A DNA stretch of 64,000 bases from Adineta steineri (lineage: Eukaryota > Rotifera > Eurotatoria > Adinetida > Adinetidae): the NCBI GenBank assembly GCA_905250115.1, contig CAJNOI010000204.1, forward strand, positions 83,467 through 147,466, given 5' to 3'. Under the pieces are notes generated by a model. That model did no database searches. It had not been told where the DNA came from and saw only the letters and a list, made by a program, of their open reading frames with translations. A program made the translations under genes and the position numbers. Shown here one piece after another: positions 43,429 to 54,515 of this stretch (position 1 is the first letter of the stretch; each line of letters begins with the position of its first letter).

Positions 43429-43761
43429 TCTTTCTCGAAGAAATGGTATTTCTAATAGAACCAAAGACTTTCTTTAAAAGACTGATCTTTGTCTACAAAA
43501 TGATTCTCAAAAAACTTTTAAAAATCAAACAGAAAGTCTCTGATATTTTTTGTCTTCTATTAAAAAAATTAAAATAGTTAAAGCAATTCTTTTTATTAAA
43601 GATTAATATTTTAACAATTGAATAATAGTTCTAAATAAATGCAATTATATTTTATTCAATGTTTTATTTTTTAAATTTATTGATTAAATAAAATATCGAA
43701 TATAAATAAAAGAATCTTTTGATTTTTTTTTAAAAATGTTAAATGTAGAAAAAATGTTCAA

Positions 43762-46186
43762 TTATTTTGTCCAACGACTCATCCAATCAAGTACTTCACG
43801 ATACCAAACTATTGAATTAATAGGATTCATAGTCCAATGATTTTCTTTAGGAAAATAAAGTAATCGGCTTGGAATACCACGACGTTGTAATGCTGTAAAT
43901 GTACTTATACCTTGTGTATCTGGTACACGATAATCATAACCACCATGTATAACTAACATTGGTTGTGTCCAATTAGCAACATAATTTACAGGATTATATT
44001 TTTCATATGCTTCTGGATTATCATATTGTGTTACATTTCCTAAACAATGTTCGATAAATGCTAAGTCGTCTGTTGAATAAGCCATTGCTTTCATATCAAA
44101 TACTCCATCATGATTAACAAGTGCTTTAAAACGTTGACTCATTTGTGGATGTCCAGCAATCCAATTAATCATATAACCACCATAACTAGCACCTAATGCA
44201 ATAGCTCGATGCTCATCAATATAATTAAATTGTTTTAAAGCAGCAGTTAAACCTAATTGTAAATCTTCAAAAGATAATGATCCAAATTCGCCTGTAATAC
44301 TATCAGTAAAATTTTGTCCATATGAATCTGAACCATGAAAATTAATTGCAATGATAGCATAACCTTGTGATGCAAATGCTTGATAATTCCATCGATAACT
44401 CCATGCATCATACCAACTACTTTGTGGACCTCCATGAATAAGAAATGCAAGTGGTGCTTTTTCATGTGTACCATTTGCTGGTGGAATATGCCATCCCCAT
44501 ACTGTTTCATTTTTTGCACCCATAAATGAAAATTTTTCAGGTGAATAACTCATACGAACTTTTGATAATAAATTTTTATTATGATCAGTTATTGATCGAA
44601 TTGATATGGATGATGAATAGAAATAAATATTTGATGGTTCAACAATACTTTCATGAACATAAACAAACATATTATTATTTACTGGATGAATATTAATACT
44701 ATTTGATGTACCATTCATAGAAAGACGAATAGGTAATGAACTATTAGATGTTATACTTGTAAATGTATGAATAACATTTCTTGCTTCTTCACCTAATTCA
44801 AGAAAAAGTGATTGACCATCATTTGTCCATGTTATATGTTGAATACTTCGATCCCAATCTTTTAAAAGTGTTATTTTAGAATTTGAAGAATAATTAAATA
44901 ATTTAATTTTATATTGATCAAATTCATAGGCAGCTACAGATTGTGATCGGTAAATTAAAATATTTTCATCAGTTGGTGAATAACTTGGATCTGTATCTGT
45001 AGCTAAATTATCACATGTAATACATTTACTAATATAATTCGATAAAGTTAAATCAATAGTATAAATATCTAAATTTGTTGACCATGCAACTTCACTTGTT
45101 TCATCATGTTGTCTTGTATAAGCAAATAAATTTCCTGTTGAACTAAATGACCATTGAGTTTTTCCTTCACCGAATGGTCTTGTTGGTGAATCACTATCAA
45201 TACCGAATAAAATATCTTTTGGGGTTGACATAAATTCAAATATTCCTTTCGAATTTCGTTTAATTGAAACAAGAAATGGATGATGACGACGACCAGCCAT
45301 AAATTTATCCCATTGACGAATAAATAATTTATCAAATTTATAAACTAATTCACCACTTAATCCTTCAGTTTTCGTTCGATTGTATGTTTCTTCAATTGAT
45401 AAATTTGCATAAACTTGACAACTAAATGCAAGACGTGTTGCTTGTCGATTAACTAATAAATTATCAATATTTAATGGATAATCCGTTATCTGAATTGGTT
45501 CAATAAATTTTGTTAAACTTATTATATTATCTGGTAAATTAATTTGAAATAATTGGATAAGATCTGATTTTCGATTAGAAAGAAAAAGAATTGTTTTATC
45601 ATCAACCCAATAGAACTAGAAAAAACAAAGAAAAATATTAAAAATTTAAATATATAGAAAATGTACTTGTTGATCATGTACTCCCCAAATAGGTTGAGTT
45701 AGTTGTTTAGTTTGATTTGTTTGTAAACATGTCCAATGTAATGTTGTTGTTGATCCATTTAAATCAGGCATATGATATTGTTTTCGTAAATAGATAACAC
45801 TTTGTCCATGTTGAGGATGAAATTGTGGTGAAGAAAGACGATCCAAACGAAGATTATGTGTTTGATTAAAATCATATATTTCTGTTAATTCATTATAATA
45901 ATCACTATTTGATTGATAATCATCAATATTCCATCCTGAAGGTATCGATGGATTAAATCCCGTATGTGACGAACGGATATAAACAACGATAGATGGTATA
46001 CTACCAATAACAATACCCAATAAAAACACAATAGTTAACCAGATAAACTGAATAAAGAAATTAACAAATATTATTTTAAAAGAATTTAAAATAGTATTAA
46101 AAAATAGAAACCTTTCTGAATTTTGATTTTGATGTAATTCCCGTAGCATTATCTCGAGTAAGATAATTAGTATTTGAACCTGGCAT
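43762..46186 (-). CDS. Membrane-anchored S9-family peptidase, dipeptidyl-peptidase 5-like
   Basis: Three exons, 46186-46112, 46047-45667 and 45615-43762, give 769 residues. The N terminus has about 25 cytoplasmic residues, then a TM anchor (FIWLTIVFLLGIVIGSIPSI), so it is a type II membrane protein with its catalytic part outside. The middle is a beta-propeller (e.g. FSSTGNLFAYTRQ, SYSPTDENILIYRS). The C-terminal alpha/beta-hydrolase has HGGPQSSWYDAWSYRWN, the nucleophile motif GASYGGYMINW, the acid region HGGYDYRVPDTQG and the catalytic His in PKENHW. All three catalytic residues are present. The catalytic domain is closest in style to fungal and bacterial DPP5 (prolyl-oligopeptidase-like) rather than DPP4; the anchor is an unusual addition. 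It should remove dipeptides from peptides at the cell surface or in vesicles. Confidence 0.85.
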
Positions 46187-47226
46187 GGTAAAGACACGTA
46201 CAAATTCGAAGAATAAAAGATTAAGTATATATATACTTATAAGATCTACAAACATAAGTAAACAAAAGATAGTTCATTGTATAAATAAAGTATAGTTTCA
46301 TTTACATATATGACTAGAAATGATCGTCAGTCACTGACATCAAATAACGATATACTTTACTAGTGCAATCATAGCATTTCAAATAGAAAATAAAACAAAA
46401 ATACACCACGACATGAAAGGAAGGAAGAAAAAAAGAAAATATCTAGAACGATCGAATAATTGTTCTACTATTCGAAAAGAATTTTATCTCTTTCCTCTTC
46501 TTCGATAATATTAGAAAACAAGACGTCAAAATCATTCTGATTGTCTTTTAAGAATTAAAATATTCTTTTCAAATATAAAAATTTTATGTGATTATTTTAG
46601 AAAGTCTTTAAAAAAGTAACGAATGTGAAGAATGAAAATCAGATATGATGTGAAAGAATATGTTTATTACTTCTCTTTCATCTTGTTTTTATTTTGATTA
46701 GTTTATTCGATCTCAGTTTGTCGAAATGATCGAATTGAAAAATTTGAAATAATTTTCTGAATGAAGTTTTGATTTTGAACAGTTGTAAAAGATTTTATTT
46801 TTCACCAAGAAAAAGAAAAAGTAAAGTTTTAGATCTTTTTCATGCTGAACCAATTAAAACTGAATTAGCCAATCAACCTGTTAGAAATATAATATCAATG
46901 CTTTTGCTTCATCAATATCAAGTCCTTGATTCGTTCGTTATACCATTTATTGTTTTGTTTTTCTTTCTTTCGTTCTGATTTTTGCTAGGGCGTTTTTTTT
47001 CACGTGTTTATTTTTTATCTCCTTCTCTGCCGCATAAAGTATTCATAATCAAACCGTATTTTTCTCTTTCTGTGTAAGACTTACGTTATTATTGTACATC
47101 CATAAAACATAATATGTATAGCTTTTTGTTTTTGTGTGTAAATATTATGCGATGTCGCATATCATACTTTTAAAAAATTTAAAGAACGAATCTGTACATT
47201 TATACACTCATTACATGATTTTCTAG
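46187..47226. other. Intergenic region between two divergent genes
   Basis: AT-rich. A plus-strand open block at about 46785-46976 (SCKRFYFSPRKRKSKVLDLF) follows a possible acceptor (TTGAACAG) and has protein-like composition at its start, but it becomes hydrophobic and phenylalanine-rich and resembles nothing I know. Not called as a gene. Confidence 0.4.
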
Positions 47227-47916
47227 ATGGATGAAGAAACATTAGCAAGTTCACGTTTTTCCAAAGGTAAAATCTATGGTGTACTACGTGCACAAGTAAC
47301 TTCTGACAATGGTGAATATCATTCGGACAAATCAAAAATGACTCATTATAATTTAATTACGACTGATGATGGACCAAATCAAATGCCAGAACAATATCAA
47401 ATCAATATCGATATTCAATCACGTGATGCTCCTAATGTTAAATGTGTTTCATTCGATTCATTTTCAATTGACAATTTTCAAGTTTCTGATTTACCATATG
47501 GATTCACTCCATTGAGATCGGACAGCGATGAGCCAATGGCAATAGATCTCGTTCGAAAACCTTTGTTTGATGTTAATCTTCTTACCCAATCTACTGCATT
47601 ATCTGCCGATGAGATTGCCACGAAGCTCGATAATTATTTAAAAGAAGGAAATCCGAATGTAATTGTCTTCGGAACAAAGTATGATGATGGATATCATCAA
47701 CCTGAGAAACATTATGGATTACAACGAGCAGCTAAACAACAAAAACCATCTCGTGGTATTGATGATGTGCATTTAAATCAGAATATAGGTAATGATGGTA
47801 GTGCCTATCAAGATGGAGCATTATTTATTGAAACAGGCGACAGTGATCAGAAAAATTATGTGGCTTTTTTCTTCTGCTTCGCAAATCAATGTGGATCTGA
47901 GTCAAATTATGATTGA
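47227..47916 (+). CDS. DUF2278/YukJ-like protein, probable bacterial or fungal origin
   Basis: Intronless, 229 residues. The N-terminal KIYGVLRAQV, then YQINIDIQS, and the C-terminal block GIDDVHLNQN followed by YQDGALFIETGD and a QNxxxxFFFCFANQ-like end match the layout of the DUF2278 (YukJ) family: a GYGVLK-type start, a central YRIAINV-like strand, and a HDVHMNQG...QDGGLF block. The family is mainly bacterial, with fungal members; its function is not established. No signal peptide or membrane segment. Lack of introns in a genome where most genes have short introns adds weak support for transfer. Confidence 0.75.
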   Translation: MDEETLASSRFSKGKIYGVLRAQVTSDNGEYHSDKSKMTHYNLITTDDGPNQMPEQYQINIDIQSRDAPNVKCVSFDSFSIDNFQVSDLPYGFTPLRSDSDEPMAIDLVRKPLFDVNLLTQSTALSADEIATKLDNYLKEGNPNVIVFGTKYDDGYHQPEKHYGLQRAAKQQKPSRGIDDVHLNQNIGNDGSAYQDGALFIETGDSDQKNYVAFFFCFANQCGSESNYD

Positions 47917-48265
47917 TGTAGTTAACCTAGACAAAAGCAATTTTATTTTAATTAACTAAAATACACATAATTATTGCTTATTATTATACTCTATTCAATT
48001 AATTTTTAATGCTTTTTCATTTTTATATTTCCTAAAAATAACATTGTTCTGTCACAGCTCACGGAAAAACCATCTCGAGGGTGTTGATATAGACTTGTCT
48101 CTTCTTCATTCAGACACGCACTCACAAGCATTCGTCACTCTAAGCTCTATATCTAAAAGATTATAGCGTTATGTCTCTAGAAAACTATTTTTGTTTCGTT
48201 TTATTGAAATTCTTCAAAAGTAAGGTATTCCAAAAGAAAAGTTATGTCTTTCAATTTCTTGTGCT
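47917..48265. other. Short convergent intergenic region with a decayed hairpin
   Basis: Contains a degenerate member of the hairpin family at about 48075-48130 (CTCGAGGGTGTTG ... GACACGCACTCACAAG). No gene seen. Confidence 0.45.
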
Positions 48266-51200
48266 TCATACACGAATTGGAAAAAACCAACGTCGAAATA
48301 TTTCCCATTTTTGTTTAAACATTGTGGTAAATTCTTTTTTGTATATTTCCGATGTTAATACGAAAACGAAAAAATGAAGTATAGGTGGAATAAACGAAAT
48401 GAAATAACTCGCCAAGAATAATTTATATTCTTTCGGTGATTTCATACAATTAGGTAAAAAAGAAATGATGAGACGAGGTAATGCCAAAATAATCAATAAA
48501 AATGAACTAAATATAAGATGTTTATGCTGGTCAAATTGACGTTTGAGTTGTTGTTGAAAGGTAAATATTCTTTGTGCAGATGAACGTTGTCTTGCAGTAA
48601 TAATCATAATACCAATGACTAAGATAACATTTAGTGAAAAAGGAATAATAAAATGAAATATATTAATAAATCTGTTATAGCTTTCCACTTCAGATGTAAA
48701 TTTAACCCAACACCACGTTCTTTGATCTTCAGTATCATCAATTAGATGACGATGAAATGGTTCATGAAGAATAGATGCAGCAGTTAATATAAAAATGATA
48801 AATATAATTAGTTTAGCTAATTTTCGACTCTTTGCCTTATCAAACTGAACTCCACGAAAAACAACAAAAAATCTTTCAATTGTCACAGACGCATGTAACC
48901 AATCAGTTGTTGCTAATAAAAATCGAAGAATAAATTCACTTGAAATACAATTAAATAAAAGAAAAGATCGAGAAGTTATAGTATTCATTTGAGAAAAAAT
49001 AAGAATCCATAATTTCATATAGAAACAAATGAGTACTAAAATTGATGTAATTGATGAAGTAAAAAGATAAAGACCACAACCTGTTTTTCGAGTTGATTTT
49101 ATTTGAAATGTCAGATTTGATAGAATTCCACTAACAATGCCAATAATGAGGATTAATGTACCTAATGTTATACTAATTTGAACAGGTAATGGTTGTTGAA
49201 TTAATGTTAGATGTGGATGAATATGATAACCCAAAATAGAATCAAGTGAAAGACCAGAATGTTTTGTACTAAGTTGACATTTATCACCAAAAAAACATTC
49301 TTGACAAACACACATTATTTTTGTTGGACAATGTGGATGATCTTGAAAACATCGTCCATCATTTTGACAATCATTTTGGCCTAAACAATTGTAAGTCATA
49401 TTAAAATCAAAATGAAAGCAATTTGCATGTCTTTCTTCTGTACATAAACACATAAATGTATAATTATCATGAAAACAAATAAGATCAGAATGATTTTGGC
49501 ATATAGTATGATAATATTTTACACGACGAAGATGTGGATATCCAACTGCAACTTCATCTAATACTTCTTGAATGTGTGGACAACGTTGTGATGGAGAGAT
49601 TTGTGTAGAAAAAGTAACTGAAGATGTATAATTATGTTGAAGAATAACAAGATAGTACATATTCTTAAATTCAACGAAAACAAGATGAAAGGGTAATGAC
49701 ATGTATATAGTTATTGTTTTTTCATTGAATGGAATTTTCTTGAAAATAGTTACTCGAATAGGTTCTGTTTTATCACTTATAATAGAACGTGATATAACAT
49801 TAATGAAATGAACAAGTAAAGATTGTGGAATGTCTACATTAGAAAATGAAATATCGATTCTCACATCTGTCTTTTCACAATAGTCACCAGAGAATCCATC
49901 TGGACAAACACATGTGAAGTTAATTAAAGATTGTTGATAATCATGTGGTATACAAATACCTTTATTCATACATTTGTTATTCATTTGACAGATTGAATTA
50001 AGATAACATCGAGGTCCTGTTTTGTTTAAACGACAAAGACAAATTGATCGATTTTCTTTAAAACCAACACAGATCGAGTCTAACGAACAATTACATTTGT
50101 GTTGTAACGTAGAAATTGAATTCGTCCAATTTGAGCATCGGCAAGATTGAATATTGTCATTTGTTAATGATTTTAGATATTTATCACTACATAATAAATG
50201 ACAATTTTGTTTTGTTGGAATCATCAATTGAACACTCATACGATTAACAGGCATAAAAAGAAATTTAACTGGAAATATCCAACTTGTAAGATAAATAAGA
50301 TTTACTTTATCATATGCATCAATATAGATTGTATAATTCTTCGTCATATCTTTTGGACGATTTTGATAAAGAAGATGCATATTATATTTAGTGTTACAAT
50401 TAATTAAGGATTTGTATGTAATTTGTTCATAGAAATGGACAAAACCAGTATGATCAACAAGTCTAATAATCATACCAATCACATTTAACTTATTCAAATT
50501 TTCATGACGTAATCGAATAGTGAGACTAACACGCTGATTTTGATATTGACAACGATCACCATAATAACTTTCTGGACAAAGACATTGTTCTTTTTCATTT
50601 TTACCAACTAAAATCACAAATCCTTTATTGCATAACCATAATCTTGGATCATTATTATGCTTAATAATAGACAATTTCTCAGTTTTTATCATATTACTTT
50701 GTATGTGCTTGTGAATCAATAACGATAATTGGATTGGAGGAAAACTACTTGATGATTTATGAGAGAATAGCTGTCTCTTATAGACAGAAATGTCGTCTAT
50801 ATGATTTATATAATTAATAATGTCTCGAATATTGTCATTAAACCAATCACATATTTGATCGAATTCGTTGGACTTATCGCAATCTCGACAGGCACCCGGT
50901 ACTGAAGTACACTTTGTATCATTCCAACAGCGATAACGTCTCAAAGCATTTTCTGATTGGTTTCGACAATGAGATCGCTCATCTGTCGATCCAAGACAAT
51001 CAATAGTTCCATCTTCAATACGATTTATATGTAAACAATCCATCTTGCGGCTCTTTGGAGACAAACAAGGATGATGATTTGCAGGACATTGAAAACTTGT
51101 TGAACAATTAATTTCATCAATTCCTTTTGGACACTGCCATGCTGCATTACAACGTGTATATTGATTTACACATGGCCATTGTTCACAATGAATTTCATCA

Positions 51201-52900
51201 GTTTCATTTTCTATAGAAACTATATCAGTCCAGTTATTACAAAAAGAAGAAAAAGCAAGCTGATGAATCGTATATACGAAATCGTCAAACAAAAACTCAT
51301 CTTCCTTGCCAATACATTGCGCTATCTTATCCTGCACAAGCGTGGGTGAGAGACATTTCTGTTCAGATGTACATTGAAAACGATATTTATCATTCAATGC
51401 ACATGAGTTCGCCGCAATTGACTCATCAAACCCATCGTAACAATCCGTAAATCCATCCATGATTCGACGCTTAGGTATACATTTATTCGTTCCTAAACAA
51501 CGTACTGTAGTTGGATCAAGGCAAGTATTCTCATTATCATTCTGAAAGAGTTGATTACATGCTCTAAAAATGTCATATGCGGTATAACTTGATGTTAAAT
51601 TTAATCGGTTAGTATGTAAACATGTATAACTATCTAGTGTGAATGTTGGAATTAGAAATGAACAAAGATCTTTGTTATAACATACAAAGTCAGGTTCATA
51701 TCCAGATCGTCTGATAGTTGTTGAATTAGAAAAATACCCAAATCTCACATGCCCATCCCATACTGGAAAGGTAGGTGCAATGAATGCAGGTGGACAATCT
51801 TTAATAGTTTGTATTTTACATTCTTGCGTATTATTGCACAAATTTTTGCAATATTTATCGAAGTTGATCCGTGACACTAAGAATGTCACACACATAAGAG
51901 TTTTGAAACAACGAGGATATCGTGTATCTACAGGATTGTCCCAGTCAAACATATAGTTTACTGCGCGATCTCGATTATTTATGCATCGAACACTCCCTCG
52001 AGTTATTTCCACAGCAAGACAAACTCCATCTCCGCAGTTGAAATCAGTATATCGTAGACAAAGAACATCTTCACATCTAAAAGATGGGTCTCTTGCGCAT
52101 AAAGCTGATAATACAGATCGAGTTTCATCTGATCCATCCAAACACTCTGTATTAATAGTTTTCCTGTGTGAATCTTCATCTAAAAGGAAATCTTCGTTTA
52201 CACACATACCATTTTGACATTGATATTCGTTTTCTTCACAACGATTCATTTCAAGTTCAATACAATATTTTTCATCTTCACCATTATCAAGACAGTTCAC
52301 CTTCCCATCACATATTTCACGCCAGTCGAGACAAGTTAGAAATGAATGATTGTCACATTTCATATGCATGTAACAAGTTAATGTCGTATTTTCATCGAAT
52401 AAATTGCGCTCGTCCAATCTCATTTGAATAAAAGATGAAAATGATTGATTTAAAATAAATCTATATTGACAAAATGACCCAAACCATGGTAGAGTACAAT
52501 TATAAAATACTTCAGTTGATGAAGTTGTATTCATTTGCAGAAAATATTCATAACGTTCGATAAGATCAATAGGACTTGACCATTGCATTAGATCAGTAGA
52601 CGTTATATTATTCTTTTTTAATTCATCAAAAGTTAATTTAGATGATATTGATTTTTCATTAGCATCAGTTATTTCTTTCGAAGGTGTTCGAATACAATAT
52701 TCAACAATTTGCTCAATTATATAAGTGCTTTCATTTAAACTAGTACTCTTAGTTATAGGCGAATAGAAACAATCATGATCAAAATCATTGATCATCATAT
52801 CTGTATTATAAAGATTGTAAAAAGGTTGCCATGTATTTGCATTAGAAACTATGAAGGTATTACTGAAGATAATAATGATATAAGATAATAATATAGCCAT
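48266..52900 (-). CDS. Second giant LDLa/EGF/7TM receptor, paralogue of 6406-11181
   Basis: One uninterrupted exon. The frame is open from 53002, but the ATG at 52900 starts a good signal peptide (MAILLSYIIIIFSNTFIVSNA), so 1,544 residues are preferred. Order follows the first receptor: DLIERYEYFL, FYNCTLPWFGSFCQY, LDLa (CLDWREICDGKVNC, CLDGSDE), several further LDLa-like modules (CPKGIDEINC, CLGSTDE), EGF-like modules at ~773, ~935-1005 and ~1175-1210 (CLCPESYYGDRC, CVCPDGFSGDYC, CVCQECFFGDKC), then seven membrane segments from ~1240 with TIERFFVVFRG at the DRY position. Many segments are identical in both proteins (SYYGDRCQYQ, FDKxKSRK). Likely a cell-surface receptor; ligand unknown. Confidence 0.9.
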   Translation of the reverse strand: MAILLSYIIIIFSNTFIVSNANTWQPFYNLYNTDMMINDFDHDCFYSPITKSTSLNESTYIIEQIVEYCIRTPSKEITDANEKSISSKLTFDELKKNNITSTDLMQWSSPIDLIERYEYFLQMNTTSSTEVFYNCTLPWFGSFCQYRFILNQSFSSFIQMRLDERNLFDENTTLTCYMHMKCDNHSFLTCLDWREICDGKVNCLDNGEDEKYCIELEMNRCEENEYQCQNGMCVNEDFLLDEDSHRKTINTECLDGSDETRSVLSALCARDPSFRCEDVLCLRYTDFNCGDGVCLAVEITRGSVRCINNRDRAVNYMFDWDNPVDTRYPRCFKTLMCVTFLVSRINFDKYCKNLCNNTQECKIQTIKDCPPAFIAPTFPVWDGHVRFGYFSNSTTIRRSGYEPDFVCYNKDLCSFLIPTFTLDSYTCLHTNRLNLTSSYTAYDIFRACNQLFQNDNENTCLDPTTVRCLGTNKCIPKRRIMDGFTDCYDGFDESIAANSCALNDKYRFQCTSEQKCLSPTLVQDKIAQCIGKEDEFLFDDFVYTIHQLAFSSFCNNWTDIVSIENETDEIHCEQWPCVNQYTRCNAAWQCPKGIDEINCSTSFQCPANHHPCLSPKSRKMDCLHINRIEDGTIDCLGSTDERSHCRNQSENALRRYRCWNDTKCTSVPGACRDCDKSNEFDQICDWFNDNIRDIINYINHIDDISVYKRQLFSHKSSSSFPPIQLSLLIHKHIQSNMIKTEKLSIIKHNNDPRLWLCNKGFVILVGKNEKEQCLCPESYYGDRCQYQNQRVSLTIRLRHENLNKLNVIGMIIRLVDHTGFVHFYEQITYKSLINCNTKYNMHLLYQNRPKDMTKNYTIYIDAYDKVNLIYLTSWIFPVKFLFMPVNRMSVQLMIPTKQNCHLLCSDKYLKSLTNDNIQSCRCSNWTNSISTLQHKCNCSLDSICVGFKENRSICLCRLNKTGPRCYLNSICQMNNKCMNKGICIPHDYQQSLINFTCVCPDGFSGDYCEKTDVRIDISFSNVDIPQSLLVHFINVISRSIISDKTEPIRVTIFKKIPFNEKTITIYMSLPFHLVFVEFKNMYYLVILQHNYTSSVTFSTQISPSQRCPHIQEVLDEVAVGYPHLRRVKYYHTICQNHSDLICFHDNYTFMCLCTEERHANCFHFDFNMTYNCLGQNDCQNDGRCFQDHPHCPTKIMCVCQECFFGDKCQLSTKHSGLSLDSILGYHIHPHLTLIQQPLPVQISITLGTLILIIGIVSGILSNLTFQIKSTRKTGCGLYLFTSSITSILVLICFYMKLWILIFSQMNTITSRSFLLFNCISSEFILRFLLATTDWLHASVTIERFFVVFRGVQFDKAKSRKLAKLIIFIIFILTAASILHEPFHRHLIDDTEDQRTWCWVKFTSEVESYNRFINIFHFIIPFSLNVILVIGIMIITARQRSSAQRIFTFQQQLKRQFDQHKHLIFSSFLLIILALPRLIISFLPNCMKSPKEYKLFLASYFISFIPPILHFFVFVLTSEIYKKEFTTMFKQKWEIFRRWFFPIRV

Positions 52901-52971
52901 CTTGAATATAATATATCTGAAATAATTAAGATGTGAGTATATGAATAACCCAGAAAGGATGGATTTAATAG

Positions 52972-53018
52972 AAAGGTATGGGTGGGGATAAGATTTGATC
53001 ATAAAATACTCACATCCT
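52972..53018. repeat. Degenerate GT-rich/CA-rich hairpin
   Basis: GGTATGGGTGGGGATAAG then ATACTCACATCCTC. It lies just upstream of the second receptor's start, partly within the N-terminal open extension that was not taken as coding. Confidence 0.5.
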
Positions 53019-53776
53019 CAAATAGTGAGGATGAAAACTGATTCTATAGCTCATCTTTGCTCTTTATCTTCAACACGGTAGCTCGATTTTCTACTCATAT
53101 ATTTCATTATCTTTAAAAATTATCGAATACTTAGTAAAAAATAGATAATATATATGAACTCACCATGTCATACATTTATATTGGCTGTGTTGTTAAAGAT
53201 TTGAATTAAATTCAACATCAGAACAAGTTAGATAATGACAAAACTATAGATCATAAATGGGTAATACTTAATTGATACTGTTATTAGATAGGAGAAAAAT
53301 AAAAGTGAAATGGATAGAAAAATATTATGATGATCTCCAAAATGCTATTGAGCTATACAATTACCACTATTTTCTCTAAAACTTCTTTTAAAAATAAAAT
53401 TGAAAAATGTAACATAATGGATAACGTAGTAGACAAAAATACAATATATATATCTGTGTTTTGCTATCATTTATCAAAATTATAGTTGATTCGAAGAGTT
53501 TTTATATATTTAAAAACAGAGTATCATCTGCCATTACATTTCTCTTTTCTGCTCACCTATGAGGGACTCACTCGAATTGCTTCACGTCGCTTGAGCTCAA
53601 GCAATATGGAACACGTTGGACGGTTCTCTCTCGTTAGAAAAATACAGATTATTTCAGGATAAAATTTTACTGTTTCAAGTTAAGGCAAAAATGTTTAGAT
53701 ATGTTGACGCTAAAACTAGTATTGTGTTTCTCCGCCGTCAAAATGTAACTGAATATCTATGAGCATACAAAATGCA
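53019..53776. other. Intergenic region upstream of the second giant receptor
   Basis: AT-rich; no gene recognised. Bases 53540-53650 are less AT-rich, with a GCTTGAGCTCAAGC palindrome at 53611-53624, of unknown meaning. Confidence 0.4.
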
Positions 53777-54515
53777 GCAAGTTTGAGAGAAAAAAAATTG
53801 TAATCTAAATACAGATTAAAAAGTGGATATAACGCAAAAGAGAGAGAGATGGATGCAAATGAAAAAAGGAAATAAGGAACTGCGTTTCATAATAAAACAA
53901 CGACGGAAATGCCAACAAAGACGGTTGACAGATGGAAAAATCATTACTAAATAACTCGAGAAAAAAAAAATGGCGTAAGTGCAAGTTTAATTTTCATGAA
54001 ACTAATCAAAATCGACTTTTCATACTTCACTAAAGAAAAACCTTTTTGTGAGAAATCGCGATGAAGTGAAGTTTGTGAAAAAGCGATTTTTGGTGATTTT
54101 TGTCAATCACAATAGTTCGACCGTTAATTTGAACTTTCAATATCGCATCTCCAAGAAACTGTGATTTGAAATGGTTTTCACAAACTGGATGAACGGTCTG
54201 GTTCCTGCGATAGAAAAAACACGTCGAAAGATGCAGTTTCTCACAGAAAGTTGTTCCTTTAGTGAAGTATGAAAAAGTCGATTTTGATGAGTTTGATCAA
54301 AATTAAATTTGCACTTACGCCATTTTTTTTCTCGAGTTATTCAGTAATGAGTTTTCCATCTGTCAACCGTCTTTGTTGGCATTTCCGTCGTTGTTTTATT
54401 GTGAAACCTATTTCCCTATTTCCTTTTTTCATTTGCATCCATCTCTCTCTTTTTTGCGTTATATCCACTTTTTAATCTTTATTTAGTATAGAATTTTTTC
54501 TCTCTCAAAACTTGC
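53777..54515. mobile_element. 739-bp foldback element with ~280-bp inverted arms
   Basis: Bases 53777-54055 reappear in inverse orientation at 54234-54515 with scattered mismatches. Matching blocks include AAAAAGTGGATATAACGCAA, GGCGTAAGTGCAA, TTCGTTTCAT/GTTTCAC-type variants and AATCGACTTTTTCATACTTC. The outermost match is GCAAGTTT and AAACTTGC-type ends. The ~178-base centre is not part of the arms. No protein is encoded; reading frames here are by-products. It resembles a foldback or long-TIR MITE. No target duplication was recognised. Confidence 0.88.

Noticed and set aside
46769..46978. Plus-strand frame beginning MILNSCKRFYF
   Set aside because: Partly protein-like and after an acceptor-like site, but it ends in a Phe-rich stretch, lacks a partner exon and matches no known family.
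52901..53002. N-terminal extension of the second giant receptor to 53002
   Set aside because: The ATG at 52900 begins a good signal peptide; the extension overlaps a decayed hairpin element and has no counterpart in the paralogue.
53777..54515. Reading frames at 54269 and nearby in the foldback element
   Set aside because: They recur as inverse copies in the arms, change frame with small indels and have no protein signature.
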